Positions 52,787 to 63,935 of a stretch of DNA of 64,000 nucleotides are shown in pieces. Each line of letters opens with the position of its first letter. Position 1 is the stretch's first letter. Source of the DNA: Peromyscus leucopus (taxonomy: Eukaryota > Chordata > Mammalia > Rodentia > Cricetidae); assembly GCF_004664715.2 (NCBI RefSeq), contig NC_051086.1, forward strand, positions 75,623,164-75,687,163, in the 5' to 3' direction. The position numbers were made by a program, and so were the translations under genes. The notes beneath the pieces are model-generated. The model did not search any database. It saw nothing but the letters and a program-made list of their open reading frames with translations, and was not told the origin of the DNA.

Positions 52787-52912
52787 GTGTACTTGGAAAA
52801 CCATAGTGCCTCCTACTGTAGAAGGAGCTCCAAAATGGTAAGGGGTATCTCCAGATCAATTGGCCATGTGCAAAGCCTAGCATTCGATTCAACTTTAAAA
52901 ACAAACAAACAA

Positions 52913-53080
52913 GCCGGGCGGTGGTGGCGCACGCCTTTAATCCCAGCACTTGGGAGGCAGAGCCAGGCAGATCTCTGTGAGTTCGAGGCCAGCCTGGGCT
53001 ACCAAGTGAGTTCCAGGAAAGGCGCAAAGCTACACAGAGAAACCCTGTCTCGAAAAACCAAAAAAAAAAAAAAAAAAAAA
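52913..53080 (+). mobile_element. B1 SINE, young, near consensus
   Basis: GCCGGGCGGTGGTGGCGCAC to GAAACCCTGTCTCGAAAAAC with a 20-A tail. It retains CpGs (GGCGCACGCC, GTTCGAGG, GGCGCAAAG), which marks it as recent. The right half is the cricetid-type ACCAAGTGAG variant. AAAAACAAACAAACAA upstream and AAAAACAAATAAACAA downstream form the target duplication, one base different. Confidence 0.97.
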
Positions 53081-53269
53081 CAAAAAACAAATAAACAAAA
53101 TATTTACATGTCTTTTATTCCAATTTACCTATGGTACATGGAAAAAGTACTCCAGGAGAAGTATATCATTCAAAATTGCACCAAATTCAACACGTTTGGT
53201 AATTATTTGTTAAAACAAAGTATGGTGGTGAAGGTCTTGTGAAGAAGAGGTTTATAGCTGTGATGGCTG

Positions 53270-54035
53270 ACATTTAAGAAAATCATGGAGATGTCAAATA
53301 CAGAGCCTAACAATATATTTCAAGGTCTTAGAAAACAAAAATGAGTCAAACCCCAAAGAATGAATTGGGGAAAAAAGATTCAATCATATTGTAAATAAGG
53401 AAACAGAAACTAAAAGAACCATAAGAATTAGTGAACCGAAGGGTTGGTTTTGATAAAAACAAGTGAGATTGACAAACCATTAGTCAAACTAAGCAAGAGA
53501 TGAAACCCAAATTACTAAAATTAGAGAAAAAGGAAATTCTAGAGAAATACAAAGGATAACTAGTACATATTTTGAGAACTTCTATTCCCCAAATATGAAA
53601 AATCTATTTAAAAATGGGCAATTTCCAGATATATTTGACTCATCAACACAACAGCAAGATAATCAAACAAATTAATCAGATCCATAACAAGCAATGAAAA
53701 AGAAGCAGCAATCACCTCAAACTAAAAAAAGGACAGGACTAGATCAAGTCACTGCCAAGTTCTACCAACTTCTTAAAGATGAAATGACACCAATACCCTT
53801 CAAACAGTTCCATAAAATAGGAATGGAAGCAACACTAATGATATCATTGTATGAAGCCAACATTATACCAATGACAAAGTCGTAAGAGAAGATAACAAAA
53901 AACCTCTTGATTAATTTCCATAGTAAATATAACACGAACATTTCTGGTAAGATATACTTGCAATCCAAATTTACAAACACATTAAATCATACACCGTGAC
54001 CAAGCTGGTTTCATCTCATTAGTTTGGATAACTAA
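53270..54035 (+). pseudogene. L1 ORF2 (reverse transcriptase region), decayed
   Basis: The frame at 53694-53885 translates to a stretch that lines up with the finger/palm start of L1 reverse transcriptase: TGLDQVTAKFYQ against the family pattern 'GPDGFTAEFYQ', then PIPFKQFHKI and LYEANIIPMTK against 'ILLKLFQKI' and 'FYEASITLIPK'. Upstream (53455-53690), nucleotide words such as GATTGACAAACCATTAGTCA and GAAATACAAAGGATAA fit the preceding ORF2 part. Stops, frameshifts and loss of the catalytic YADD region downstream make it a dead fragment. The end at about 54000-54035 (ACCGTGACCAAGCTGGTTTC) fits the following conserved block. Confidence 0.85.
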
Positions 54036-55159
54036 TCAGAAATAAGATTTTTATAATCCACACCTCACCACGTGTCTCTTCTCAGCCATGGAGCTAAAGC
54101 TCTCAGAGTCAGAATATTTTTGAAAATCTAAAGGCTACTTAACAGATCTTCTCCTAGACATGTGCATATATGTACAAAAGTTTTACATACATTATAAAGC
54201 CCAGAGCCTCAAAATTAGGACATCTATTCTTCACTGACCCTATGATGACCCACACAGACCCAGCTACATGTGGTTAAATCATGATAACTTGAAATGTTAA
54301 CTTTTTGTTAAAATAAAGCAGTTACCTTAGATATGAAGAGGGAATTTTAGCATGGGAGCATCTCAGAAGTAGTGTACAATAGGTGGATAGGGTGGACCTG
54401 GGGTAGACATGCAAGTTAGAATTTGGAGAAGGGGAGAAGGAGAAAGTATTTACTGAGAAAAACATTGAAGCACCCCTTGCCATGGTCCAGATTGAGCAAG
54501 ACAGCAGACTGGGCCTTTCAGATATTGGGACAGAAAGGTGCTCAGAGAGTATCCATGCAGAACATCCCCTGGTCAAGCCTTCCCAAGATACAGAAATTCC
54601 GTCTGACTCTGAAGGGCATAATTTTCACTAGGTAATTAGGAGTCAAAAAGAAAAGTTTACCACTACAGTAGAAGGCTAATTAATCATCTGGAGAAGAACC
54701 ACCTATCATTTTTTGAACTCTATCGTATAAATGCCTAGCAAGGTCTGGATATTGCAGTCATCACCCCATAAACAGTACATTGTTTAGAAATAGCTAATTC
54801 TAGTTTCCTCCAGGATTCAGGCATTTTAGTGGATTTGAAAATGAGGGTCAGTTTTCTCATTGTTATTATTCTCTTTAATAATGAAAATAATCTTGGTTGC
54901 AAAAGTTGTCATCCCCCTCCCTAAGAATTCAGTGTAGCTGTTTATGTTAAGATTAGTTGATAAATATTAATTTTTATGTTTTTCTGAATTGACTCTCATG
55001 TGAAAAGGCTCCTTTCCCCTGTTTCAGCCACCCTATATACTCAGAGAGATTTGTTTTGTCTTCATTAGTCAATTTCCAGGAACAACTTTGAGCAGATGAA
55101 AGCAATTTGAGGATTTTCTTACTGGGAACAATTGGGGTATATATACATCTTAGTAAACG
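54036..55159. other. Single-copy DNA, nothing assigned
   Basis: No family recognised. Opposite-strand frames of 70-84 codons at 54322-54635 overlap each other and lack features. Confidence 0.4.
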
Positions 55160-55315
55160 CTGCTTAAATTGAGGTATAGCGTGCATACAGGGGACTGCAC
55201 AGCTGGTGAGCACACAGTCTGACAGATTTACAAAGCTCGTCCCCTTGTGTGCTCAGTCTTAAAATCCTATATCAAGATGAAGGTCACCACCAGCACCCAG
55301 AAGTCCCAGGTAGAA
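55160..55315 (-). repeat. Ancient L1M 3' UTR fragment
   Basis: TTAAATTGAGGTATAGCGTG, CAGATTTACAAAGCTCG, ATATCAAGATGAAGGTCACC and ACCAGCACCCAGAAGTCCC correspond to the antisense form of an old L1M 3' UTR ('attgaggtataatttacatac...atcaagatatagaacattaccatcaccccagaa'). Confidence 0.5.
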
Positions 55316-55514
55316 GCAGGATATGCTAGAGGTATTTCACAGTTACAAAAGTATGGTTTGATTTTTCTAACATTGGAGGGTTTTCCCACAGCATTTCTGT
55401 TACATATTCACAGTGTCGTATCACTGTGGGGAGAATAGATGTTCAATTTTCTAAAACATTTGCTTTTGAGTTGTTAACTGCTATGGTCTCCCAACGTCCA
55501 CTGTAACTGTAGAT

Positions 55515-55720
55515 TTCTCTAGTTTTAGTTTTGTTAGTCTTTGCTGTATTAACTTTGAGACTATGTCCTCAGATGAACATGACTTTAATACTATTGTAAC
55601 TTCCCAGTAGACCCATCATTTTATGAAGTTATCATTTTATCTCTAGTAATGATTGTTACCTTAATACCTAATTATTGGGTATGAAACCATTTTGGTGGTA
55701 TAAGTGATACCATTTTGTGT
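55515..55720 (-). repeat. Ancient L1M ORF2/3' fragment
   Basis: TTTTGTTAGTCTTTGCTGTA, CATTTTATGAAGTTATCATT and TATCTCTAGTAATGATTGTT match the antisense of an old L1 ('cttttatcattatgtaatgtccctctttatctctagtaat'). Confidence 0.5.
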
Positions 55721-55957
55721 TCAATCTTTTTAGTTTTTTTTTTTCAATAAAAGTTGAACTTTCTTTTTTTAGTTGTCAACTGCATAATGCCAATACTCGT
55801 TTTCTTACAATTTCACCCAAAGTAGCTTTTTTTGGGGGTAACTTTCTGAATTGTATTAGACTCTCAATATGCTTTATTTCCTACAATGTCCTCCCCCATT
55901 TTATGTCATTGTTTCAAAGATATGAAGGTATTTTAATTTTGCATGTACTTTAATCTC
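55721..55957. other. T-rich DNA, nothing assigned
   Basis: Two T-runs near 55735 and 55765. The 78-codon frame is low complexity. Confidence 0.4.
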
Positions 55958-56165
55958 AAATCCCTGGGACAAGCTGGTTAGCTAGACTAGCTGAATTTTT
56001 GAGCTCTGGATTCAAGTAAGATTTCCTGCTTCAAAATATAAAGTATAAAGTGATCCAGGATGACACTCAATGTCAATGGGTGATTTCCAGACACATGAGC
56101 AAGGGAAACATATGAGAACATGAATATGCATCCACATGCATATATCATACACACACATGCAAAGT
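55958..56165 (+). mobile_element. B3 SINE, 3' part
   Basis: CCCTGGGACAAGCTGGTTAG, CTAGACTAGCTGAATTTTTG, TGATCCAGGATGACACTCAA, TTCCAGACACATGAGCAAG, then ACACACACATGC. Sense B3 body without its tRNA head. Confidence 0.65.
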
Positions 56166-56309
56166 TCAGTTTGGCATCTAAAAATGTCTTTACTTTGCCA
56201 TTATAATTAGTATTTTCACTTGACATAGAATATCAGGATTTCTATGATTCTAAACTTATAGCAGTTATGATTGTCTACACAAGACCTACACAAAATCAAG
56301 CCAGTTAAT

Positions 56310-56635
56310 GTTCCATCACAGGTTAGGGAGGGGCTCACATGGCCCAACCCTAGCGAAGGAGTTATTGACAGTTGAGGGCTACCAGGAGTGGAAGAGTCCA
56401 TTTTCTTCAGAAATGTGGCCCTGGTAGGATGCCCATGTCCCAGTTATTGGCCCTTCAACCATTCCCACATGGGATATTAAAAAAAAAAAAAGAAAAAGAA
56501 AAAGAGGGCATAAAGTTTTGGGGATGTGACAGGGTCTGGGAGAAGATGAAGGTAAAAATAGGGGCCGGATATGATCAAAATTCATTGTTTCATTGAATTC
56601 TCAAGGAATAAACAAAATAAATTTTAAAATGTCAT
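56310..56635 (+). mobile_element. L1 3' end
   Basis: CCATTTTCTTCAGAAATGTG, CCTGGTAGGATGCCCATG, an A-rich AAAGAAAAAGAGGGCATAAA, GTTTTGGGGATGTGACAGG, GATATGATCAAAATTCATTG and AATAAACAAAATAAATTTTA follow the last 300 bp of an Lx-type L1. Confidence 0.7.
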
Positions 56636-57179
56636 TCCATTTATTCTCCCTTCTATAATTTCCATTTTTTTTAAATTTTCTTTTGAGATCTGTGACTCTT
56701 TTTTTTGCTCTGCTGAATTTGCATTTTTCATTTGATCTTTGTTCAGTTAGGCTCTGATATTACTAGGTCGGGTTCTTCTTTGTCCTTAATCTGATTGGGG
56801 TTTATGCATTTCTTGGATCTATGGGTTGTAAACTTGCTAGTTTTAGAAGGTTCTTGGCCTTTGTCTCACTCACTATTACTTCGACAACCTGCATAGCACT
56901 TTTTCCTGGGCTCATGGCTTCTTAGGGCTTTGCAAGCTTATTGTTCTATGATCCTTTCCCAGTTTGTATGAAATTCTTTTATGCATGCTATTTTCAGCAA
57001 AGGAATCATCCTGATAAGAGCCCATCTCCCACAGGCAGAAGAAGAACAGCCCTTCAGAACTGATAATTATTAACATTCTAACATCCTCAGTCAGGGACTG
57101 AAAACATGGTTTATATTTTTACTTAGATATAATTAATTGTACATGTGAAATTTAATTCATGTAAGAAGTAATAATCTCA
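56636..57179. other. T-rich DNA, nothing assigned
   Basis: Several T-runs. May hold diverged L1 or LTR sequence, but no landmark is clear. Confidence 0.35.
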
Positions 57180-57265
57180 GGGCTGATGACGTAGCTCAGG
57201 GCTCAGTGGCAAGTGCCTGCCAAACATACCCCAAGGCCCTGGGTTTAACCCTCAAATCTACCCAA
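57180..57265 (+). mobile_element. ID-type SINE
   Basis: GGGCTGATGACGTAGCTCAG, GGCTCAGTGGCAAGTGCCTG, CCCTGGGTTTAACCCTCAAA. A tRNA-Ala-like head with a small GCTCAGG duplication. Confidence 0.75.
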
Positions 57266-57680
57266 GTAAATAGCACATCTATTCAATAAAATTTAGAACT
57301 CTTTATGTCCTAGTGTCCAGTTTCCTTAAGAAAGAGCATTAGGCCAATGTGAGCTTTACTGCAAATTCGTGAGTGCTAAAGGAGCTACCAGATCATAAAC
57401 TGAGATCGGAGAAGGTAAAGAAACAAGAAGACAAAGAGGCAGAGGAAGGAGCCTGGGTCACTGAGAAGCATGTGGGAGCATCAAAACATATACAGCCACT
57501 TCCTCACTCACAGAGGACCCTCAGATTTCCTGCTGAAACAGATGACTTCCTGTCTCCAGCTTTCTTAAAATGACAATAATCATGAACAATTATCTACAGG
57601 CTGGGAGTGATTGGAAACTATAAATATGCAAAGTGCTTAGAATAGCATCTAGTTCCTAGCAATTGCTTAATAAGTCAGAG
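57266..57680. other. Single-copy DNA, nothing assigned
   Basis: A 66-codon frame at 57373-57573 has no recognisable features. Confidence 0.4.
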
Positions 57681-57683
57681 CTA

Positions 57684-57722
57684 TGGTAATGGTGATGGTG
57701 ATAATGATGATGACTGTGGTAG
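57684..57722. repeat. Imperfect (ATGGTG)n/(ATG)n repeat
   Basis: GGTAATGGTGATGGTGATAA and TGATGATGAC, degenerate trinucleotide array. Confidence 0.8.
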
Positions 57723-57856
57723 AGACACTGATGATCATAACGATGATCATGAAAGAAAATAATTTTCATTATTATCAGGAGGAAGACAGAGGGTGTCAGA
57801 GTGCATGGCTTAGCATGTCCCAGGGCTCACTAGCTCTCATTTCACCCTCTTCCCTG

Positions 57857-57873
57857 TATCTCTCTCTGTCTCT

Positions 57874-57953
<80 letters not shown>

Positions 57954-57956
57954 TGT
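57857..57956. repeat. (CT)n(GT)n compound microsatellite
   Basis: About 29 CT units followed by about 10 GT units, with CTGTCTCTGTA interruptions at the left edge. Confidence 0.97.
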
Positions 57957-58014
57957 ATGTAAAGAAAAATTTTATACCCATTGCTCTTCTAAAATTTCTT
58001 TCTTTCTTTCTTTT

Positions 58015-58198
58015 TATGTGTATGGGTGTTGTGCCTACTTGTCTTTACACATGTGCATGCAGTGCTCTCAGAAGTCAGGAGAAGGCAAAGTATCCCCTGA
58101 CACTGGAGTTACAGGTTTTGCTCTGCCAGGTGTGTGCTAGAAATCTGATTCAGGTCCTCTGCAGGACTAGCCTGAGGTTATAACCAATGAGACATTTT
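58015..58198 (-). mobile_element. B2/B3-superfamily SINE, target of a B1
   Basis: TATGTGTATGGGTGTTGTGC, ATGTGCATGCAGTGCTCTCA, TATCCCCTGACACTGGAGTT, GATTCAGGTCCTCTGCAGG and AACCAATGAGACAT are antisense landmarks. The last words are the head, into which the next B1 inserted. Confidence 0.7.
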
Positions 58199-58368
58199 TT
58201 TTTTTTTTTTTTTTTTTTTGGTTTTTCGAGACAGGGTTTCTCTGTGTAGCTTTGCGCCTTTCCTGGAGCTCACTTGGTAGCCCAGGCTGGCCTCGAACTC
58301 ACAAGAGATCCGCCTGGCTCTGCCTCCCGAGTGCTGGGATTAAAGGCGTGCGCCACCAACGCCCGGCC
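58199..58368 (-). mobile_element. B1 SINE, young, exact TSD
   Basis: T-run then GTTTTTCGAGACAGGGTTTC, TAGCTTTGCGCCTTTCCTGG, GCCTCGAACTCACAAGAGAT, GCGTGCGCCACCAACGCCCG. CpG-rich and near consensus. CCAATGAGACATTTT is repeated exactly at 58184-58198 and 58369-58383. Confidence 0.97.
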
Positions 58369-58473
58369 CCAATGAGACATTTTAAAATGCTTTTTACAGT
58401 TTAAAGTGATTAAGCTCCCGAGCTTCTTCTGATTACACTGGATAAGTTCCCTATCAAGGAACCAGAACTCCAG

Positions 58474-58478
<5 letters not shown>

Positions 58479-58567
<89 letters not shown>
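58479..58567. repeat. (TG)n(AG)n compound microsatellite
   Basis: About 25 TG units then about 19 GA units, 500 bp beyond the (CT)n(GT)n array. Confidence 0.97.
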
Positions 58568-58569
<2 letters not shown>

Positions 58570-58571
<2 letters not shown>

Positions 58572-59867
58572 TAGACATAGCTATAGTTTTGACCCATTGT
58601 CCCTCATAACTAACAGTATCAGAGGGAGAATATAACTGAGTCACTCATTGTCACAGCTTGAAGAAGGGCTTCGTGTTAGTGTTTATGGCTCAGAATGTTG
58701 GGATGATTAATAAACGGTGTCTCCAAAGAGAAACAACACACTTCAGGATGGACATATTTCTCATTGTGGCTCATGTTAGAAAATATTGATAATAGAAAAC
58801 AATTTTCCCGAGGCTCATTCACTGGAATTGAACTTTTCTCTTTTGCTTCAAATACACTTCATTTTTAAGAGTATAATTTAAAAAATCTAGCAAGAACTTA
58901 AACCAAATGGATAAGGCACCTTGGTGGGAATAGCTTTAATCAGAACACTACCAATTCTGTTCACGTACACTTTTCTCTTCCTTGTTTATTTTGAAATAGT
59001 TTTGATTGTAGGGAAGTGAAACACACATAAACTACTAGCCTTTGCAGCATTCGATAGACAGCTGTTTCAAAACAATGGGTTCAACGGGTGCTTTCAAGCT
59101 GTGGATAAAGAGGCAGGTGATGTTAACAGGAAAGAGGTAGACTCCACATGGAGAGAGCTGAGAATAAGAAAAGGCAGAGCAAACCACAAACCTGGCTAGA
59201 GCATACTTATTTATGCTGTTTCGTGCAGAAAGAAAATATATGGCTGCAAAAGTAGATATGTATGTATTGTAAATGAAATGATGTTTTTAACTGAGGGAAC
59301 AATAACCATTTTTTTCTGTTTGTTTTGTTTTCTAGAGCTGATTGAGGTTATGAATTTGGAAGATATGGGCTCCAATATAAGTTCACCCTCTTCATGAGTG
59401 AACTTGTCCCAGTGAAAGCTGAGGAATGTCTTTGAAATCCAAAGTGGTTTTTGGCTGGGCAGATCAGAGAGATGGGGGTTAGAAAGGCAAATGCAGGTAA
59501 TGAAGATGATGAAGATTCTGCTTCATCATGAGGTATTCCAACACACACTTAAGTTAAAATGACATTGGTCTTCGAGTCCCTTAAACTGTTGTTTCTTCAG
59601 ACACGGGGACTCTTATTCTCCTGTTTCTCACCAATCCTGTCACATTCTGCTCTGTGGCATCTACCATTGTTCCCTTTGGCTAGCTGGATTATCTCAATGA
59701 TGTTATGCTTTGAAGCATTTTTGATCAACAAGTCCAACCACATTCTGACAGCTTTCTAGTGATATTCTTAATTTAAAAACACTGCCTGACCTTGCCAGTA
59801 ATCCTGCTGAGACTAGCACGGGGTTCCATCATAGACATGGGGTTCAGAGTTTAAAATCCCCAAACTA
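58570..59867. other. Single-copy DNA, nothing assigned
   Basis: No family recognised. 58640-59150 is even in composition with scattered CpGs (CTTCGTG, AACGGTG, CCCGAGG, CACGTAC, TTCGATAG, AACGGG) and may be conserved non-coding DNA. Confidence 0.4.
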
Positions 59868-60110
59868 GGTAGGGTTGGAGCTCAGAGGTAGAGTGCTTAC
59901 CTAGTAAATGGGATGGCCTGACTTTTTTTTTTTTTTTTTTTTTTTTGGTTTTTCAAAAACCTGTGTAGCTTGGCGCCTTTCCTGGAACTCACTTGGTAGC
60001 CCAGGCTAGCCTCGAACTCACAGAAATCCGCCTGCCTTTGCCTCCCGAGTGCTGGGCTTAAAGGTGTGCACCACCACTGCCCTGTGAGGGCCTGAGTTTT
60101 ATTCCACATA
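59868..60110 (+). mobile_element. ID SINE split by a B1
   Basis: GTAGGGTTGGAGCTCAGAGG and TAGAGTGCTTACCTAGTAAA form the A-box half. After the B1, GGCCTGAGTTTTATTCC supplies the B-box half. Confidence 0.65.
59925..60086 (-). mobile_element. B1 SINE inserted in the ID element
   Basis: T-run of about 24, GGCGCCTTTCCTGGAACTCA, GCCTCGAACTCACAGAAATC, GCCTCCCGAGTGCTGGG. GGCCTGACTTTT and GGCCTGAGTTTT flank it with one difference. Confidence 0.9.
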
Positions 60111-62989
60111 GCCATTGTCCAAGTTGCTCAACATACCAGTGCTATAGCTGTTTATCATTTGTGAAATACCAGAGATCTAACCCTCTCACATGCTGATCTC
60201 CCTTGCTTTGGGAGATCAGCAAGAAACAGTACTCTTATGGGCCACAGTAAATATCAATCACTGTGAACCCAAGTCTTCAAAGGCAACTAAACTGGACCCC
60301 AATCACAAATATTCTAAGAAACTTGTAACTTTGCAGCCATTCCAAATCCAAGTACAAAAGGCCATTTGACTAAACTAAAAAGCAGATCTATTCTATAATT
60401 CATGAGATCATAAATAATGTGTATGTATCTCATACTCTTAGAGAAAAAGACTTCTTGATAAGTCTAGAGATTTTATGTCAAGTGACGGTGCCTGCTCATT
60501 TGTGTGGAGTGCATTCAGCTTTGTTGGAGCACAGAGAAAGGGCTTGCTCTTTATACCCTAAAATTGAGTGTCCCAGGGCTGATACACAGGCTCTGGGTTG
60601 AAGACGCTTTTGTCGACTGAGCAGTAAATCCTGGTTGCCCCCAGTGATCACAGGGACAGGGTTTTGGTAATAATTTTGATGTCATTATCCTCCTTCAGAA
60701 ATGCATGGATGATTCTGGCCTTTAAAAACAGATTTAAGAGGCTGCATTCGTCCTGACATTACCAACCTTTTAAAGATCATGCAGTGGGGCCTGCTGACCT
60801 TTCTGTCTTAACGATGTGTTGCAAAACAGTTGGATAACATTAATGGAATGAAATGAGATAAAGAGCAGACAGAGGGGCAGCCCTTGGAGAGGAAAGGCAA
60901 GAGCATAAAAGGGTCATCAGTTGATAACGGAACCCTGCTTTACTCCCATGGGAAGTGAGGTAAACGGCAGGTAAACAGAAGCAAAGGAAGTACAGATTCA
61001 ATCCCACGTCTGTGACCCAAATATGTGGGTGCACATCAAGGCATGGGTCAAGAGAGAGAAAAGAATATTTTGTTTTTGAATAATAATGACTCTAACTCTC
61101 AGACCTGTAAACTCTTCAGTACATTTACCTAACTGTACCCAATAATGTAATTTCTATATTTTATAAAACACACATTCTCATTACTATGCATTGTCATATA
61201 CTCAGAATGGTACTAGAGTCTGTTATAAATCACATGAATGATTCATAGTGAACTTATTTGTACTTTACTGAAGTTTCCACCACTATATAACATTTGAAAT
61301 GTTTCCCATGTCTTAAAGATTGAAGAAAAATCATTATAATATACCACAGACAATTCCCTGGTCCTATCATGTGCCCACTCAATAGTAGTATCTGTCCCTC
61401 ACCCTTGTCATTGTCCCAACCTTTCCTTTTGGACTAACTTGTGAAATTCATAAGTCAAACGGTAGAATACATCAATAGAAAAAAGGAAAACAATTAAAAC
61501 AGAGGATGCTTGAATTCTTTGCAGTCTTTGGGATACAGTAACCCAGATCACATTTTCAACATAACAGAGGGACCAGAATTGAAGCTGGAATAACTCTGGA
61601 AAAATACAGGAGCTACCACATGCACAGTAAACATACATGCTCTTTCACAGAATGGGTTTTTACAGACATTGAATGTTCTGCCTTCTAAAACCCAAGGCAG
61701 GTCCTATCAATGCACAAACTGCATGCACAATTCTATGCCAACCCATGACCACTACAGCTCAGTGTATGCTTTAAAATGCAGACATGGTTAAAAATATCAC
61801 AGTGTATATGATTTTTCTATTAAGCCTAATACAGTGAAAAGAACCACAACACTTATCAAGAAAGGTGAGTTCATATTTCCATGGCAACCAAAGACTATCA
61901 CTATCACTTTATTATTATTATTTTCATTCTACAAGGCACCTTTCTTGAAGAGCAATTCCTTTCATGCATGGGTGTACTTGATAGCTCCCTGAACACTTCT
62001 AATCCATAAGACTTTGCACCATATTCTCATGCTGGAAACACAATGACTTATTGTAATTATCTCATGAAATTCAACTCTCAACTAAAACTTGAAGTGAAAA
62101 TAGTAATCAGCTTCCTTCTTTTACTTCAGTCATGATTTTGTGGCACCTTCCTCTTGGTAGTGTGCTCATAAGGAAAAGGAATAGGTTGTTGCAGAGAAAG
62201 GGTTCTCTTTTCATCTTCCCCTGGCATGGAAGATGTGAGTCTGAGTCGATTCAGGTTCCATGAAAAGAGAATGAAATGTAAGGGATTGAAAACTTTCCCG
62301 CTGGAGGAAAAACAGTGGCTGGCTTGAAATTAGTGGTAACTTAGCAATGATGGAAGTCAAACACTTTGGATGAAGAGGTCAGAAGTCTAGGAGTTGACAG
62401 AGTTGCATGGGGGAAAATGGGTGAAGATGAGTTGTCAATAAGCTAAAAAAAAATGTTACTGTAGAATTAACATCAGGATCAGCATTGATTCATTATCCAA
62501 ACAGGGTTGGAAGAGGAAGCATAAATAACTAGCAAGAATGACTCACATAAACTGTATCCCAGTTAGGATCAAAATGTCTTGAGGAAGTATCAAAATGCAT
62601 CTGTGAGCAAGGTGGGCTACTAGGAGGCTCATAGGCATTTGGTGGAATGGTCACAAAGGAAAAAAAAACCCTTCATATGTTCTTAAGTGGAGAAATAGGA
62701 GACTATTCTCCATACAATGGAACAGCAAGTAAAAAGATACAAAGTGGTGAACGTATACAGGGAAGTTTATATGCTATTTAGTCCCTAAACAGACAGAGAT
62801 GTTAGTCTTAGAAAATATGATAATAGCAAGCACTGATAAGGATATGAATTAGATCCCACAGACAGACGTGTACAACCAAAGTGAAGCACAATGCACAGCT
62901 ATCTAGAAAACCAAAGAAGCATGGACCCTGATGTAAGCTGTCATGCATAATCCTGAAGACATGCAAAAGAATGGTCAGTACATGTTGTT
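60111..62989. other. Longest repeat-poor stretch; possible conserved segments
   Basis: Almost 3 kb in which I recognise no interspersed repeat. It holds a perfect hairpin at 60191-60221. The part 60600-61000 keeps several CpGs (AAGACGC, GTCGACTG, TTCGTCC, AACGATG, AACGGAACC, AACGGCAG). Frames of 60-76 codons lack features. Old L1M may begin at about 62660. Confidence 0.45.
60191..60221. repeat. Perfect 12-bp stem, 7-nt loop hairpin
   Basis: TGCTGATCTCCC (60191-60202), loop TTGCTTT, GGGAGATCAGCA (60210-60221). The arms are exact reverse complements. No T-run follows, and I see no transcription unit. Confidence 0.97.
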
Positions 62990-63190
62990 TATCACAGTGA
63001 AAAAATTAGAAATAATGTAAGTACTCATGAACAGTTGAGTAGAATGGTAACTTGTAGAAAATCCATTTAGTGGGTTAGGATTCTATGGTCCTATCTACTC
63101 AAACTCAATGTATGAATCAAAGTGAATAAATCTCACATACCTAAGTAGCAGAAAAATAAAATAATATGATTATTATTGCAGATTAATATG
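62990..63190 (+). repeat. Old L1M 3' region
   Basis: TTTATCACAGTGAAAAAATT, AGAAATAATGTAAGTACTCA and GAACAGTTGAGTAGAATGG resemble the L1M block 'aaaaattggaaacaacctaaatgtccatcaa...ggaatggttaaa'. Diverged. Confidence 0.4.
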
Positions 63191-63235
63191 AATTACAGGT
63201 ACAATACTAACGGCATGGATATAGAACCACAGATT

Positions 63236-63252
63236 GGTGTGTGTATGTGTGT

Positions 63253-63289
<37 letters not shown>
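63236..63289. repeat. (TG)n microsatellite with TATG interruptions
   Basis: About 25 TG units, with TATG at two places near the left end. Confidence 0.97.
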
Positions 63290-63291
<2 letters not shown>

Positions 63292-63439
63292 GTAAAATTA
63301 TGTGGTAAAAAGCTTACACAAGGTATTTAAGTAATGTTGCAATGAATGTAATGAGTAAGATATTTTTTTTACAGATCATACAAACACAACAGATATTTAG
63401 CTTTGAAAAAAGACAGCTGCTATTTTTTCACAACCCTAA

Positions 63440-63935
63440 CGAAATTGGCAGATCCTATACTATGAAATAACAGAAACAGAAAGACAAATACTGCATTATC
63501 TGATAGTACTATGTGAAATTCAAACACTGTGTGTTCTCATAGTATGGAATACCAAACAGCATAATCCAGCCAGGCATTGTGGCACATGCCATAGTTTTGG
63601 CTCTTGAGAGACTGAGGCAGGAACACTGCTTGACTCCAACAGTTCAGAGCCATCCTAGACAGTATATGAGACTTTATCTCAAAAAGAAAACTGCAATAAT
63701 TTTTTTAAAAGAAAAAACGTAACCAAATCTGCAGAATCACTGGGCGAAATGATACTTGATGAGGGCTTGGATGGAGAAAAAGTATGCCATTTATTGAAGT
63801 TAAACATTTGACTTTTTGCAAGGTGAGAGGCTCATAGAGATCTACTGCATAGTGTAACAACTACAGGTTACAGCATTCTATTATATACCTAAGTAGTCAT
63901 TCAGAAGATAGATCTGCTAGTGTGCTCTTATTCTA
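63440..63935 (+). mobile_element. L1MA-type 3' end, interrupted by a SINE
   Basis: GAAACAGAAAGACAAATACT, GCATTATCTGATAGTACTAT, GTGAAATTCAAACACTGTG, then after the SINE TGCAAGGTGAGAGGCTCATA, AGATCTACTGCATAGTGTAA, CTATTATATACCTAAG and AGATAGATCTGCTAGTGTG. This is the known order of L1MA 3' sequence ('acagaaagacaaatactgcatgatctcac...'). Confidence 0.65.
63568..63690 (+). mobile_element. B1/B4-type SINE in the L1MA element
   Basis: CCAGCCAGGCATTGTGGCAC, GAGACTGAGGCAGGAACACT, CAGTTCAGAGCCATCCTAGA and GAGACTTTATCTCAAAAAGA. B1-like body; B4 without its head, or an old B1. Confidence 0.7.

Noticed and set aside
52500..53090. 196-codon minus-strand frame
   Set aside because: Its first third is an antisense B1, and the middle is the (GT)n run read as His/Thr repeats. 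It is a chance frame through repeats.
53270..54035. Functional reverse transcriptase gene
   Set aside because: Stops, frameshifts and absence of the catalytic block show an inactive L1 relic.
57683..58183. 166-codon frame starting with Met/Val/Ile repeats
   Set aside because: Built from the ATG-type repeat, the (CT)n array and a B2-type SINE.
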